64,000 bases of DNA from Myxococcus stipitatus DSM 14675 (GTDB taxonomy: Bacteria; Myxococcota; Myxococcia; Myxococcales; Myxococcaceae): assembly GCF_000331735.1 (NCBI RefSeq), contig NC_020126.1, positions 7,691,501-7,755,500 of the forward strand, written 5' to 3'. Positions 16,046 to 25,897 of this stretch are shown piece after piece. A program made the position numbers and the translations under genes. The notes under the pieces are model-generated. The model did not search any database. It saw nothing but the letters and a program-made list of their open reading frames with translations, and had not been told where the DNA came from. Numbering within the stretch: the stretch's first letter is position 1; the number at the start of each line of letters is the position of its first letter.

Positions 16046-19000
16046 GTGTTCTCGACACGCCTGGCGCGCTGTCTCCAAGCCTGCCTCTTCCTCGTCCTCT
16101 GGGCGAACTGCGGTGACGCGGTTCCTCCCGCCTCCCCGCCCGACTCCCCTCCCGCGGCCACTTCACGGGCCCTGGAGGAGGAGACCCCGGTCCCGCCTCG
16201 CTTCGTGCCCGGACGGGTCATCGTGAAGTTCCTCCCCGCGGGCCCGAAGCAGGCGGCGGTCACCACCCTGTCGCTCCAAGGACAGACCTTCCAGAAGGCG
16301 GATGCCCTGCCGCAGGGCGCCGAGCTCTGGACGCTCGTGACGGAGTCGGGCCAGAAGAGCCTCTCCGTCTCCCAGCAGGAGCAAGCCACCACGGCCGCCG
16401 TGGAGGCGCTTCGCCAGCGCGCCGACGTCGAGTACGCCCACCTGGACGTGTACTTCGACTACTTCGCCGCGCCCGTGGATGAGCACTACCTCCTCCAATG
16501 GCACTACCCCGCCATCCAGCTTCCCCTGGCGTGGCAGACCGTCACGGGCAACGTGAGCATCGCCGTCCTGGACTCCGGGCGGGTGGAGCACCCGGACATG
16601 GCCGGCCGCTGGGGGCCCGGCCATGACTTCGGCTACGAGACAGTCGGCGCCTCGGACCCGGACCCGACCACGGATGGCCGGTATCACCACGGGCTGCACG
16701 TGGCGGGAATCCTCGGCGCGAAGTGGGACACCGCGGGCATCGCGGGCATCTGCCGGGACTGCCCCATCCTTCCGGTGAAAATCTCCTCCACCGACAACCG
16801 CCCCATCCTGAGCAACGTGGCGAAGGCCATCGACTGGTCCGTGAACCACGGCGCGCGGGTCATCAACATGAGCTTCGGCACCCTCGCCCCCTACGAGGAG
16901 CCCTGCTCCATGTACCCGTTGATCCAAGCCGCCATCACCCGCGCCATCAACTCCGGCGTCGTCGTGGTCACCGCGGCGGGCAACGACAACCGAGACCCCA
17001 GCGTGGTGACTCCCGCGTCCTGCGAGGGCGTCATCAACGTGGGCGCCACCCAGCGCAACGGGCAGCGCGCCCTCTACAGCAACGGGGGTCCGCTGGTGAC
17101 GCTCTCCGCGCCCGGCGGTGGCCCGGACATCTTCGGCAATGGCCTGGGCTGTCACGACCCGAACGGGCTCACCCCCTACAACGGGACGGGAGGCGCCGTG
17201 TCCACCTGGGCCATCTCCAAGCCCGGCCCCCAGCTGAGCGGCTCCGACTACTGCTACCGCTACCTGTCCGGTACCTCCATGGCCGCGCCCCACGTCTCCG
17301 GCGTGGCCGCGCTCATCCTGAGTCAGCGCCCCCACTGGAGCGTCGCGCAGGTGAAGGAGCGGCTCCTCCAATCCGTGAACTCCATCCCCGGGTGCCCGAC
17401 GAACGTGTGTGGCGCCGGAATGGTGGATGCCTCCAAGGCCATCATCACGAACATGAACCTGGCGACCCCTTCGTGCAGCGTGGACGCGAACACGGCCACC
17501 TTCACCTGCACCAACGCGCCCGCCACTGGAGGTGTCGCGCCCATCCAGCACACGTGGACCGTCCTGGAGAACGCCACCCTCACCTCGAGCACCGCCACCT
17601 CGGCCCAGGGCACCTGCACGCGGGGCACGGAGGCCCGGCTGCTCCTCACGGCCATGGACGCCGAGCAGACCGGCCTGAGCCATGAGCGGGGCTTCCGCTG
17701 CCCGCCCCCCTTCCTCGACGCCGCGTTCGCGAACCAGCACGTCCCCGGGAGCCTGCCGCCCGAGAGCACGTACAGCGTCAGCGTGACGATGACGAACACG
17801 GGGGCGGAGACCTGGACCGCCGCGGGAGGGTTCAAGCTGGCGGCCGTGGCGCCGGAGGGCAACACCCTGTTCTGGGGGGTCGAGCGCGTGGAGCTGTCCG
17901 CCTCGGACAGCATCGCCCCCGGCCAGAGCAAGGTGTTCATGTTCAACATCAACAGCCCGTTCGCGCTCGGCCCCCAGCCCTTCCAGTGGCGGATGATGAA
18001 GGAAGGCCAGGGCCTGTTCGGCGCGCCGTCGCCGCGCACGGACATCGGTGTCTGGGCGCCGGCCTGGAACGCGGCGGTCGTCCGCCAGACGGTGCCCACG
18101 TCGGTGCCGATGGGCCACTCCTTCGAGGTCTCCATCACGATGCGCAACACGGGCACCGAGACCTGGACCCCCGCCAGCTACGCCCGGCTGGGTTCCCAGA
18201 ATCCCGAGAACAACACCCTCTGGGGCGTCAACGCGCTCACCCTCCCCATCGGCGCCTCCGTGCCTCGGGGGCAGGAGTTCACCTTCACCGCCACGCTCAC
18301 CGCGCCCGGCACGCCGGGCCTCTACAACTTCCGGTGGCGGATGCGGACCCTGAACACCACCACCTGGGAGTGGTTCGGCTTTGGAGGCTTCACGGAGAAC
18401 GTCCCCATCACCGTGACGCTGCCGCCGAGGGACGCGGTCTTCGTCAGCCAGTCGGGCCCCGCCATCGTGATGGTGGGAAGCCCCTTCGTCTACCACGTCA
18501 CCATGAAGAACACGGGCACGCAGACCTGGCGCGCCAGTGAGGGCATCTCGCTCTACACCGGGAGCAGCGCGTGGAACTTCGCCCGAGGATATCTGGCTCC
18601 AGGCGAGGAGGTCGCGCCCGGCCAGCAGAAGACGTTCGCGGTGACGGTCACCCCCGCCCACTTCCCGGGCCCCCAGCCCATGCAGTGGATGATGTGGCAC
18701 AACGCGACGGGCCCCTTCGGGCAGCGCTCGACGGTCACCACGCTCGACGTCCTCCCCCAAGCCAAGGTCGCCTTCGTCCGCCAGACGGTGCCCGCCTTCG
18801 TGACGCCGGGGCAGAGCTTCCCCGTCACCATCACGGTGAAGAACTCGGGCGACGCGGCCTGGGGCGGCACTCCGGGCTATCAGCTCGCGCCCGTCCCGGC
18901 CCTCCAGGGGCACAACTGGGGTCACACGTCCGTGCCCATGGAGCCCGGTGAGGTGGTGGCGCCCGGCGCCGAGAAGACGTTCTCGTTCACCGCCGTCGCG

Positions 19001-19174
19001 CCGATGACCCAGGGCCCTCACGCCTTCCAGTGGCGGATGCGGGTCCAGGTCTCGCCAGGGGCCTTCCTCGACTTCGGGGACGCCACCTCTCGCGTGGACC
19101 TCCTCGTCGCGGGCCCCTGCTACTGCCCGCCTGGAGAGGTCTGCCCCGACGTCGTGTGCAACCCGGACTCATAG
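16046..19174 (+). CDS. Secreted subtilisin-like S8 protease with four NBR1-Ig-like repeats
   Basis: The likely start is GTG 16046, preceded by TAGGAG, giving 1042 aa with an export signal (LQACLFLVLWANC, possibly lipidated). A propeptide (about residues 45-135, with FVPGRVIVKF) precedes the S8 domain: Asp near 175 in IAVLDSG, His near 214 in YHHGLHVAG, and Ser near 410 in GTSMAAPHVSG. The His motif reads HGLH instead of the usual HGTH. After a linker, four repeats of about 115 residues (roughly 555-670, 671-790, 791-905, 906-1023) share VTMKNTGTxTW and QPxQWRM signatures of NBR1-Ig-like domains, likely for adhesion or substrate binding. A Cys-rich tail ends the protein. Probably a predation or nutrient-scavenging protease. 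Confidence 0.85.
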   Translation: MFSTRLARCLQACLFLVLWANCGDAVPPASPPDSPPAATSRALEEETPVPPRFVPGRVIVKFLPAGPKQAAVTTLSLQGQTFQKADALPQGAELWTLVTESGQKSLSVSQQEQATTAAVEALRQRADVEYAHLDVYFDYFAAPVDEHYLLQWHYPAIQLPLAWQTVTGNVSIAVLDSGRVEHPDMAGRWGPGHDFGYETVGASDPDPTTDGRYHHGLHVAGILGAKWDTAGIAGICRDCPILPVKISSTDNRPILSNVAKAIDWSVNHGARVINMSFGTLAPYEEPCSMYPLIQAAITRAINSGVVVVTAAGNDNRDPSVVTPASCEGVINVGATQRNGQRALYSNGGPLVTLSAPGGGPDIFGNGLGCHDPNGLTPYNGTGGAVSTWAISKPGPQLSGSDYCYRYLSGTSMAAPHVSGVAALILSQRPHWSVAQVKERLLQSVNSIPGCPTNVCGAGMVDASKAIITNMNLATPSCSVDANTATFTCTNAPATGGVAPIQHTWTVLENATLTSSTATSAQGTCTRGTEARLLLTAMDAEQTGLSHERGFRCPPPFLDAAFANQHVPGSLPPESTYSVSVTMTNTGAETWTAAGGFKLAAVAPEGNTLFWGVERVELSASDSIAPGQSKVFMFNINSPFALGPQPFQWRMMKEGQGLFGAPSPRTDIGVWAPAWNAAVVRQTVPTSVPMGHSFEVSITMRNTGTETWTPASYARLGSQNPENNTLWGVNALTLPIGASVPRGQEFTFTATLTAPGTPGLYNFRWRMRTLNTTTWEWFGFGGFTENVPITVTLPPRDAVFVSQSGPAIVMVGSPFVYHVTMKNTGTQTWRASEGISLYTGSSAWNFARGYLAPGEEVAPGQQKTFAVTVTPAHFPGPQPMQWMMWHNATGPFGQRSTVTTLDVLPQAKVAFVRQTVPAFVTPGQSFPVTITVKNSGDAAWGGTPGYQLAPVPALQGHNWGHTSVPMEPGEVVAPGAEKTFSFTAVAPMTQGPHAFQWRMRVQVSPGAFLDFGDATSRVDLLVAGPCYCPPGEVCPDVVCNPDS

Positions 19175-19376
19175 GCACGCCCCGGGAGTCCCAGCGATTG
19201 CGGTGACGTCCGTGGCGAGGGCTGTAATCCGCATCGCCACAGACGCCCCCGTTTGTAACGGGCGGTGCCACAGCGCTTCCGGCCTTTGCCCGGAAAACCT
19301 CGTTGGCACGCCCACTGCTCTGTGCGGGCCGCCGGTTCCGCATCCCCGCCGGCGTCACCCCAGAGCAGGAGCTCAC

Positions 19377-22340
19377 ATGTCGCAGGGTTATTTCCGCCGC
19401 CGCCTCACCCAGGCGCTGGTGCTGGTGGGAGCGCTGGGCGCTTCCTCCGCCGTCGCGGTCGTGCAGGACGCGAGCGGCGCTCGCAACCACGATGCCCGCA
19501 TCGCCCGCAACCTCGGCATGAAGAAGGCGCTGAGCGCGGTGCAGAAGGACCGGGAGGCCACGCTGCGCCGCCACGTGCCGGAGCTGCGCGTGGAGACGGA
19601 CGCCTCCACGGGCCTGGTCCGCTCGCTCGTCAACCCGGTGGGCGCGCTCACGGCGCCCAGCAGCGGAGACGCGCTCGCCATCGGCTTCTCCTTCCTCCAG
19701 GCGCAGCGGGAGCTTTTGGGCCTGGAGCTGACGGACCTGGCGAACCTGGAGGTCACCGACCGCGTCTACTCGCGGCAGAGCGGGGTCACCCACCTGTACC
19801 TGCGCCAGACGCACCAGGGCCTTCCGCTCTACAACGGCCAGCTGCAAGTCAACGTGGACGGCAAGGGCCGCGTGCTCAGCGTGCACAGCGACTTCATGCC
19901 CTCGCTGGCGCGCACCGTCGCCAGCATCCAGCCGCGCCTGGACGCCGCCGCCGCCGTCTCCGGCGCCGCGCGCCACCTGGGCCTCAAGCCGCTGACGGCG
20001 CCCCGCGCGCTGGAGAAGGACTCCGGCCCGCGCCAGCAGACCCGCGTCGAGCAGTCCGGCGTGTCCCTGGAGCCCATCGACGCGAAGCTCGCCCTGCTGC
20101 CCGTCTCCCCGGGCGACGTCCGGCTGGTGTGGAACTTCCAGGTCCACATGCCGGACCAGGAGCACGTCTATGACATGACGGTGGACGCCACCACGGGCGA
20201 GGTCTGGACGCGCTTCGACTGGGTCGCCTCGGATGCCTACTCCGTGTACCGGCGCCCCATCGAGAGCCCCAACCACACCACGCCCCTGCCGCCGATGGAC
20301 GCGCGGGTGAGCGTGCTCAACCCCGCCAACCTGACGGCGTCGCCCTACGCCTGGCACGACACGAACGGCGCCACCGGGGCCGAGTACACCATCCACCGGG
20401 GCAACAACGTCCACGCGTACGAGGACTCGGACGCCAACAACCTGCCGCCGACGACGGAGCCCAGCTGCGGCACGTCCCTCACCTGCAGCTACCTGCTGAA
20501 CCTGGCCAACGCGCCCAGCACGTACCGCGACGCGGCCGTCACGAACCTCTTCTACTGGAACAACATCATCCACGACATCCAGTACCAGTACGGCTTCGAC
20601 GAGGCGGGCGGCAACTTCCAGGTCAACAACTACGGCAACCCCGGCCTGGGCAACGACGACGTGCGCGCCGAGGCGCAGGACGGCACGAGCGTCAACAACG
20701 CCAACTTCTACACGCCGCCTGATGGCCAGCGTCCGCGCATGCAGATGTACCGGTGGACCACCACCGTCCCCAACCGCGACGGTGACCTGGACAGCGGCAT
20801 CATCGTCCACGAGGCCGGGCACGGCATCTCCAACCGCCTGGTCGGCGGCCCCAGCAACGTCTCCTGCCTCAACAACAACCAGGCGCCGGGCGAGGGCATC
20901 AGCGACCTTCTGTCGCTCATCTACACCGCGAAGGCCACGGACACCGGCCCCCAGGGGCGCGGCATGGGCACGTACGCGCTGGGCCAGCCCACGACGGGCC
21001 TGGGCATCCGCGGGCAGCGCTACAGCACCAGCCAGACGGTCAACACGTGGACGTACGCGAGCATCAACGGCATGGCCGTCCCCCACGGCGTGGGCTCCGT
21101 GTTCGCGCAGGGCATGTGGGAGGCGTACTGGGCGCTGGTGGACCGCTGGGGCTTCGACAGCAACCTCTACAACGCGATGGGCAGCGCGGGTAACCAGCGC
21201 ATGCTGCTGTACCTAACGGAGGGCCTGAAGAACACGCCGTGCAGCCCGACCTTCACGCAGGTGCGCGACGGCATCATCACCGCGGCGACGACGCTGCACG
21301 GCGGCCAGGATGTCTGCCGGCTGTGGACGGCGTTCGCCGGCTTCGGCCTGGGCAGTGACGCGGTGTCCGGCACGTCGAACAGCACCACGCCCACCAACGG
21401 CTTCGCGGTGCCCGCCGCCTGCCGCACGGACGTGTGGGGCAAGGACAAGCCGTGGGACACCGGCAACGAGCCGGACGCGGCCACCGCGGGCAACGGCATG
21501 TGGGAGAGCGAGGACATCTGGGTCCGCAACTCGACCAGCAACGGGCCGCACGAGAACCCGGAGTTCGGTCAGACGAACTACGTGCACGTGAAGGTGCGCA
21601 ACCGCAGCGCGGTGGACGCGCACAACGTGGTGGTGAAGGTGTACGGCACCAACGCGGCCACCAGCACCTCGTGGCCGGCGGGCTGGACGGAGATTGGCCA
21701 GACGACGCTGGTGCACCTGGCCAGCGGAGCGGATGACGAAATCGTCGTGCAGTGGAACCCGCCCGTCCAGGGCCACTACTGCCTGCTGGCGCGGCTGGTG
21801 ACGCCCGCGGACCCGATGACCTTCGTCGAGATTGGCAACCCGGACTACAACACGCGGCAGAACAACAACATCATCTGGCGCAACACCAACGTGGTGAACA
21901 TGGTGCCGTTCGGCTTCTCCAACGCCACGTTCATCCTGCGCAACACCCTGCGCGAGGAGCGCATGTTCAACGTGCGCTTCCGCGAGCTGACGGTCGACGC
22001 GAAGCGGCCGTTCATCCAGCGCGGCGCCATCGTGGTGGACCTGGGCCAGGAGCTGACGGCGCTGTGGCAGGCCGCGGGCGGCAAGGCCGAGGGCATCGAG
22101 CGCGTCGGTGAGACGCAGTTCCGCGTCGCCGACCCGACCCGCGCGATGTTCAACATCCCGCTGAAGCCGCTTCAGGAGTTCAACGTGGGCCTGGAGTTCA
22201 AGGACAACGACTTCACGGGCAAGCAGACGGAGGACTTCGTCCAGTACGACTTCGCGGCCGTGCTGGAGGACCCGTCCGCCGAGGGGAAGACCCAGGCCAT
22301 CGGCGGCGTGACGTACTACCTGCGCGTCGCGCAGCCGTAG
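19377..22340 (+). CDS. Secreted M36 (fungalysin-type) metalloprotease
   Basis: ATG 19377 follows CAGGAGCT and gives 987 aa with a signal peptide. Residues about 40-260 form an FTP-type inhibitory propeptide (LYLRQTHQGLPLYNGQLQV). The catalytic domain has the zinc motif HEAGHGISNRLVGG (His478, Glu479, His482) and the third-ligand segment GEGISD near residue 505, which matches family M36. A beta-rich region (about residues 690-860) resembles CARDB/Ig-type modules, and a further 100-residue tail ends the protein. The protease is expected to be secreted, autoprocessed and active on proteins of prey or matrix. It follows another secreted protease gene after 202 bp. Confidence 0.88.
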   Translation: MSQGYFRRRLTQALVLVGALGASSAVAVVQDASGARNHDARIARNLGMKKALSAVQKDREATLRRHVPELRVETDASTGLVRSLVNPVGALTAPSSGDALAIGFSFLQAQRELLGLELTDLANLEVTDRVYSRQSGVTHLYLRQTHQGLPLYNGQLQVNVDGKGRVLSVHSDFMPSLARTVASIQPRLDAAAAVSGAARHLGLKPLTAPRALEKDSGPRQQTRVEQSGVSLEPIDAKLALLPVSPGDVRLVWNFQVHMPDQEHVYDMTVDATTGEVWTRFDWVASDAYSVYRRPIESPNHTTPLPPMDARVSVLNPANLTASPYAWHDTNGATGAEYTIHRGNNVHAYEDSDANNLPPTTEPSCGTSLTCSYLLNLANAPSTYRDAAVTNLFYWNNIIHDIQYQYGFDEAGGNFQVNNYGNPGLGNDDVRAEAQDGTSVNNANFYTPPDGQRPRMQMYRWTTTVPNRDGDLDSGIIVHEAGHGISNRLVGGPSNVSCLNNNQAPGEGISDLLSLIYTAKATDTGPQGRGMGTYALGQPTTGLGIRGQRYSTSQTVNTWTYASINGMAVPHGVGSVFAQGMWEAYWALVDRWGFDSNLYNAMGSAGNQRMLLYLTEGLKNTPCSPTFTQVRDGIITAATTLHGGQDVCRLWTAFAGFGLGSDAVSGTSNSTTPTNGFAVPAACRTDVWGKDKPWDTGNEPDAATAGNGMWESEDIWVRNSTSNGPHENPEFGQTNYVHVKVRNRSAVDAHNVVVKVYGTNAATSTSWPAGWTEIGQTTLVHLASGADDEIVVQWNPPVQGHYCLLARLVTPADPMTFVEIGNPDYNTRQNNNIIWRNTNVVNMVPFGFSNATFILRNTLREERMFNVRFRELTVDAKRPFIQRGAIVVDLGQELTALWQAAGGKAEGIERVGETQFRVADPTRAMFNIPLKPLQEFNVGLEFKDNDFTGKQTEDFVQYDFAAVLEDPSAEGKTQAIGGVTYYLRVAQP

Positions 22341-22363
22341 GCCCCGCACCCGGGACGTGAGCG

Positions 22364-22396
22364 AGGCCGGGTGGAGGCGTCGAGGCCACCCGGCTT
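22364..22396 (+). terminator. Terminator-like hairpin after M36 gene
   Basis: GCCGGGTGG (22366-22374) pairs with CCACCCGGC (22386-22394) across an 11-nt loop, with one extra G-T and A-T pair at the base. It begins 24 bp after the metalloprotease stop. Its position overlaps the most upstream possible start of the next gene, which favours a later start for that gene. Confidence 0.5.
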
Positions 22397-22442
22397 CACA
22401 CGGAGGTGTCCGGACCTGATAGATGCCGCCCCAGGCATCACC

Positions 22443-23903
22443 GTGAGCGAGGCGCGAGACTCCCAGATTCTGCTGAGCTTCGACGCGCCGCCGCTCCCCG
22501 GCGACGTGCCCTCGCGACTGCCCAGCCCATTCGCACCCGGGCCTCCCGTGCGACTCGCCCGAGTGGCCGCGGAGGCGCTGCAACACCGGCTGCGGCTCGA
22601 GCAGGCACGGTGGGAGGAGCTGTGGCGCCCCGGTGGTGGCAAGATGTTCGGGGTGCTGGTCGTCGAGGCATCACCCGGACAGTGGGGCTTCCTGTGCGCG
22701 TTCTCCGGGATGCTGGGAGGCAACTGGCGGGTGGAGGGCTTCGTCCCGCCCCTGTTCAATCCCGAGGCACGCGCCGCCTTCCTGCCCGCGGGTGAGGCGG
22801 AGCTCGCGGCGTTGGGGCGTCAGTACGCGGAGCTGACGGAGCAGTGCGCCCGCCTCACGCCGCGGCTCCCAGGTCGAGAGTCCGAGCTGCGAATGCTCGA
22901 GGCGCAGCGCCGGGAGGTCGCGCACCTGCGAGCCGAGCGCTCCCGCGCCTTGTGGCGACAGCTCTCCACGGGCTTCGAGGTCCCCAATGCGCGCGGTGAG
23001 CTGCGCTCCATGTCCGCGCTGTTCGCACCCCGTCCGCCCCCCGGGGGCGCGGGAGACTGCGCGGCGCCCAAGCTGCTGGCCTGTGCGTACCGTCATGGCT
23101 GGCGGCCCCTGGCGCTCGCGGAGTTCTGGTGGGGCGCGACACCGGTCGGGGGAGAGCGGCGGTCGGGCGCGTACTACCCGGCCTGCGACAACAAATGCGG
23201 GACGGTGCTGCCCTTCATGCTGGAGGGGATGGACGTGGAGCCCGCTCCCGCCCGGCCCGCCCCTGTCCTCGACGAGAGCCCGGTCCGAGTGCTGCACGAG
23301 GACGCGGCGGTGCTCGTCGTCGACAAGCCCCATGGACTCCCCTCCGTGCCGGGACGGCACTCGCCCGGACGGGATTCGGTGCTCGTCCGACTCCTGGAGC
23401 GATTCCCCGACCTGACCTCCGCGCACTTCATCCACGCGCTCGAAGCGGAGGTCTCGGGCCTGCAAGTGATTGCGCGAGACACCGCGACCCAGGCCGCGCT
23501 CCAGCGGCAGCTCTCTCGCGGAGAGGCCGAGCACCGGCATGTCGCCTGGGTCGACGGGCTCCTCACGCAGGAGCAGGGACGAATCGACCTGCCGCTGCGC
23601 GGCACGACCTCGGGTGCGCTCGAGACGCTCGCGAACCCTCGGAATGGCAAGCAGGCCCAGACCGACTGGCGGGCCACCCAGCGCAGTGGGACTCGCACAC
23701 GCGTGCTGTTGTGGCCTCGGACGCGCCACGCGATGCAGCTGCGCATCCACGCCGCGCACCCGCTGGGGCTGGGCGTGCCCCTCGTCGGTGACCCCCGCTT
23801 CGGAGTCGAAGACACGCGGCTGCTGCTGCATGCAGAGGGACTGGGCTTCACCCACCCCGTGACAGGCGAGCGTCTGGATTTCTCCTCGCCGCCTCCGTTC
23901 TGA
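22443..23903 (+). CDS. RluA-family pseudouridine synthase-like protein with altered active site
   Basis: Taken from GTG 22443 (the frame is open from 22371, but a terminator hairpin lies there), the product is about 486 aa. The first 270 residues match the extension found in long RluA relatives, with GAGDCAAPKLLACAYRHGW, AEFWWG and YYPACDNKCGTVLPFML. The pseudouridine synthase fold follows from about residue 275 (VLVVDKPHGLPSVPG). The universal HRLDxxTSG catalytic motif is here HALEAEVSG: the catalytic Asp is Glu, the Arg is Ala and the Thr is Val. Later motifs (GRIDLPL, TRHAMQLRIHAAHPLG, PLVGDPRFG) are present. RNA modification is therefore doubtful; RNA binding may remain. Confidence 0.7.
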   Translation: MSEARDSQILLSFDAPPLPGDVPSRLPSPFAPGPPVRLARVAAEALQHRLRLEQARWEELWRPGGGKMFGVLVVEASPGQWGFLCAFSGMLGGNWRVEGFVPPLFNPEARAAFLPAGEAELAALGRQYAELTEQCARLTPRLPGRESELRMLEAQRREVAHLRAERSRALWRQLSTGFEVPNARGELRSMSALFAPRPPPGGAGDCAAPKLLACAYRHGWRPLALAEFWWGATPVGGERRSGAYYPACDNKCGTVLPFMLEGMDVEPAPARPAPVLDESPVRVLHEDAAVLVVDKPHGLPSVPGRHSPGRDSVLVRLLERFPDLTSAHFIHALEAEVSGLQVIARDTATQAALQRQLSRGEAEHRHVAWVDGLLTQEQGRIDLPLRGTTSGALETLANPRNGKQAQTDWRATQRSGTRTRVLLWPRTRHAMQLRIHAAHPLGLGVPLVGDPRFGVEDTRLLLHAEGLGFTHPVTGERLDFSSPPPF

Positions 23904-23999
23904 CCCGGCCCTCCGAGTTGCTCTTGTGCCGGGGGTTCCGGATGATGACGGGAGCCCGTCGTTCTTCGCCCGCGCATCCTCACGCCCAGAGGCCAGACC

Positions 24000-25229
24000 A
24001 TGGATGCGCTCGACACGCTGCTCTCGCAGCGCCCTTCGACGGACCGCTTCGCCAAGGCCCTGGCGTTGCTCGAGGCGCTGCCCACCCCTGAGCGCGAGCA
24101 GGCCGTCGACCGGGCCAGGACCGCGCTGGAGTCCTGGCCCGACGCCACGCGTGAAGCCCCCGCCGCCGCGTGGCAAGACATCCAGCAGGGCATGGCGCCC
24201 CCTTTCTGGTGGCCCCTGGTCCGTCACCTCCAGCTCGCGGAGGGAGACTCGTTGGAGGTGGGCCCGGCGCTCGCCCCGCTCACCTCCGTGAGTTCGAGCC
24301 AGGTGAGCGTGGATGTCTCGCCCCTTCGCGAGGCGCATCAGCTTCGCGCGCTCGACCTCACCGGGAACGAGGCCCTCGAGAGCCTGGACTTCCTCCAGAC
24401 GACTCCGCGACTGGAGCGGCTCGTCCTGTCGGGGTTGGAGTTGCTCCCGGACCTCGCTCCCCTTCGTGCGCTTCCCGCCCTCCACTCGCTCACCCTCACC
24501 TTCAACCCCACCCTCGACGACATCGCGCCGCTTGCGTCGCTGAAGGTGCTGCGGTGGCTCGAGCTCTCTGGCAACGAGCGACTGGAGGACTTCGGGCCGC
24601 TGGCGACGCTCACGGAGCTGGAGCGCCTGGTCGTCGATGACTGCGGGGGCCTGCGCGACCTCGCCTTCGTGGAGGCACTCCCGAAGCTGCGACGGCTGTC
24701 GGCGAGGCGGCTTCCGCTGCTGGAGGAGCTCCGCCCGCTCGCGAACTCGCGGCTCCAGGAGCTCTCGCTGGGAGGCGCCAGGCTCTCCGACGGCACCCCC
24801 TTGGGGAGCATCACCTCGCTCACCCGGCTGGTGCTGATGGAGGTGCCCCGCCTCGCGGACCTGTCCTTCCTCCAGTCACTTGCGGCGCTGCGAACCCTCC
24901 ACCTCTCCGAGCTCTCCATCGCACTGCCCCGGCTGAAGGCTCCCGCGCTGGAGGAGCTGTTCATCTCGCACTGCGCCCAGGTGTTGGACCTGAAGGCCCT
25001 GGAGGCGCTGCCTGCGCTGAAGGTGCTGACGCTCGAGGACCTGCCGGTGAAGGACCTCACTCCGTTGGCGGGGCTGCCCCAGCTCGAGCGGCTGGCGCTG
25101 ACGCGCTGCCCGCACGTCCGGGACCTCTCGCCCCTCGCGCGGCTCCCACTGCGGCAGCTCGCGCTCATCGAGCCGGCTCCCGCGCTCGACACGAGCCCGC
25201 TCCCTCCGGGCTGCGAAGTCATCCGCTGA
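24000..25229 (+). CDS. Leucine-rich repeat protein
   Basis: The 409-aa product has no signal peptide. After an acidic helical N-terminus of about 110 residues, it is built of roughly a dozen tandem leucine-rich repeats of about 22 residues with the pattern LxxLxxLxLxxxPxLxDLxPLAxL (for example LERLVLSGLELLPDLAPL and LERLALTRCPHVRDLSPL). Such solenoids bind proteins. The cytoplasmic location suggests a scaffold or inhibitor, perhaps in signalling. No catalytic domain is attached and no partner gene is adjacent. Confidence 0.75.
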   Translation: MDALDTLLSQRPSTDRFAKALALLEALPTPEREQAVDRARTALESWPDATREAPAAAWQDIQQGMAPPFWWPLVRHLQLAEGDSLEVGPALAPLTSVSSSQVSVDVSPLREAHQLRALDLTGNEALESLDFLQTTPRLERLVLSGLELLPDLAPLRALPALHSLTLTFNPTLDDIAPLASLKVLRWLELSGNERLEDFGPLATLTELERLVVDDCGGLRDLAFVEALPKLRRLSARRLPLLEELRPLANSRLQELSLGGARLSDGTPLGSITSLTRLVLMEVPRLADLSFLQSLAALRTLHLSELSIALPRLKAPALEELFISHCAQVLDLKALEALPALKVLTLEDLPVKDLTPLAGLPQLERLALTRCPHVRDLSPLARLPLRQLALIEPAPALDTSPLPPGCEVIR

Positions 25230-25234
25230 CGACC

Positions 25235-25296
25235 CGCGCCAGGACTCGGCGCGACGAGCCCGCAGCCGAGCCAGACCTCCCACGAAAATCCGTGGG
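25235..25296. terminator. Two short GC hairpins downstream of the LRR gene
   Basis: CGCGCC/GGCGCG (25235-25253, 7-nt loop) and CCCACG/CGTGGG (25279-25296, 6-nt loop) follow the LRR stop at 25229. Each stem is only 6 bp and neither has a T-run, so termination is a weak suggestion. Confidence 0.25.
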
Positions 25297-25407
25297 GGCC
25301 CCTGGAAAGTCGATTCGGTCCCAGCGGGGCCTCGCGAGAAATCAAGGACCTGGAGCTGGCAGTAGACTTGCTCGAACCGTCCCAGCCCTTAGCAAGTGAG
25401 TGTGCCG

Positions 25408-25893
25408 ATGAAATGGTCGATGGGTGGAATCGCGGTCGCGCTGTTCGCGGTGGGATGCGGTGGTTCGGAGGGGGAGCCGACGGGAACCGACGATGGCTCG
25501 AAGCGGGAGGTCGAGTGTGGAGCCTTCCGGCTGACCTTCGAGGAGGACTACGGCTTCTGCCACGAGGGCTGCCGCAGCAGGTTGGAGCTCTCGAGTGATG
25601 GTACCGGTAGCGCGGCACGCTCGGAGGCACATGAGCCTCCTCGGACGAAGCGGGACTTCACGCTGACCGAGGAGGAGCTCGCCGCCGTGAGAACCGGCCT
25701 CGAGACCGGCAACGCCATCACCTGGGACCGGAACTACGGCTGCCCGGATTGTTTCGACCAGGGGAGCTACGAGCTCACCTATGAGTCCTGCGACGAGCAG
25801 CGGACCACGGTCTTGGACCCCACCGAACAACCGGCGGAGCTCAAGCCGTTGGTCAAGACGCTGCGGGCCCTCCTCCACGCGAACAGGCCCTGA
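25408..25893 (+). CDS. Lipoprotein of unknown function
   Basis: ATG 25408 (a GTG four codons earlier is also open) gives 161 aa with lipobox LFAVGC (Cys18 of the mature start). The domain contains two Cys pairs (CGAF...CHEGCRSRLELSSDG and CPDC...ESCDEQ) and an acidic segment before the C-terminal helix. The middle CHEGCRSRLELSSDGTG resembles small exported beta-domains in which two disulfides hold a sheet. No family is recognised. It converges on the eCIS operon with a strong hairpin between. Confidence 0.6.
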   Translation: MKWSMGGIAVALFAVGCGGSEGEPTGTDDGSKREVECGAFRLTFEEDYGFCHEGCRSRLELSSDGTGSAARSEAHEPPRTKRDFTLTEEELAAVRTGLETGNAITWDRNYGCPDCFDQGSYELTYESCDEQRTTVLDPTEQPAELKPLVKTLRALLHANRP

Positions 25894-25897
25894 GCCG

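Noticed and set aside
16163-19021. Long minus-strand open frame under the S8 protease gene
   Set aside because: Antisense shadow; the plus-strand frame has signal peptide, catalytic triad and repeats.
22671-24485. Minus-strand open frame spanning the RluA-like and LRR genes
   Set aside because: Crosses an intergenic gap, no domain, biased composition; shadow.
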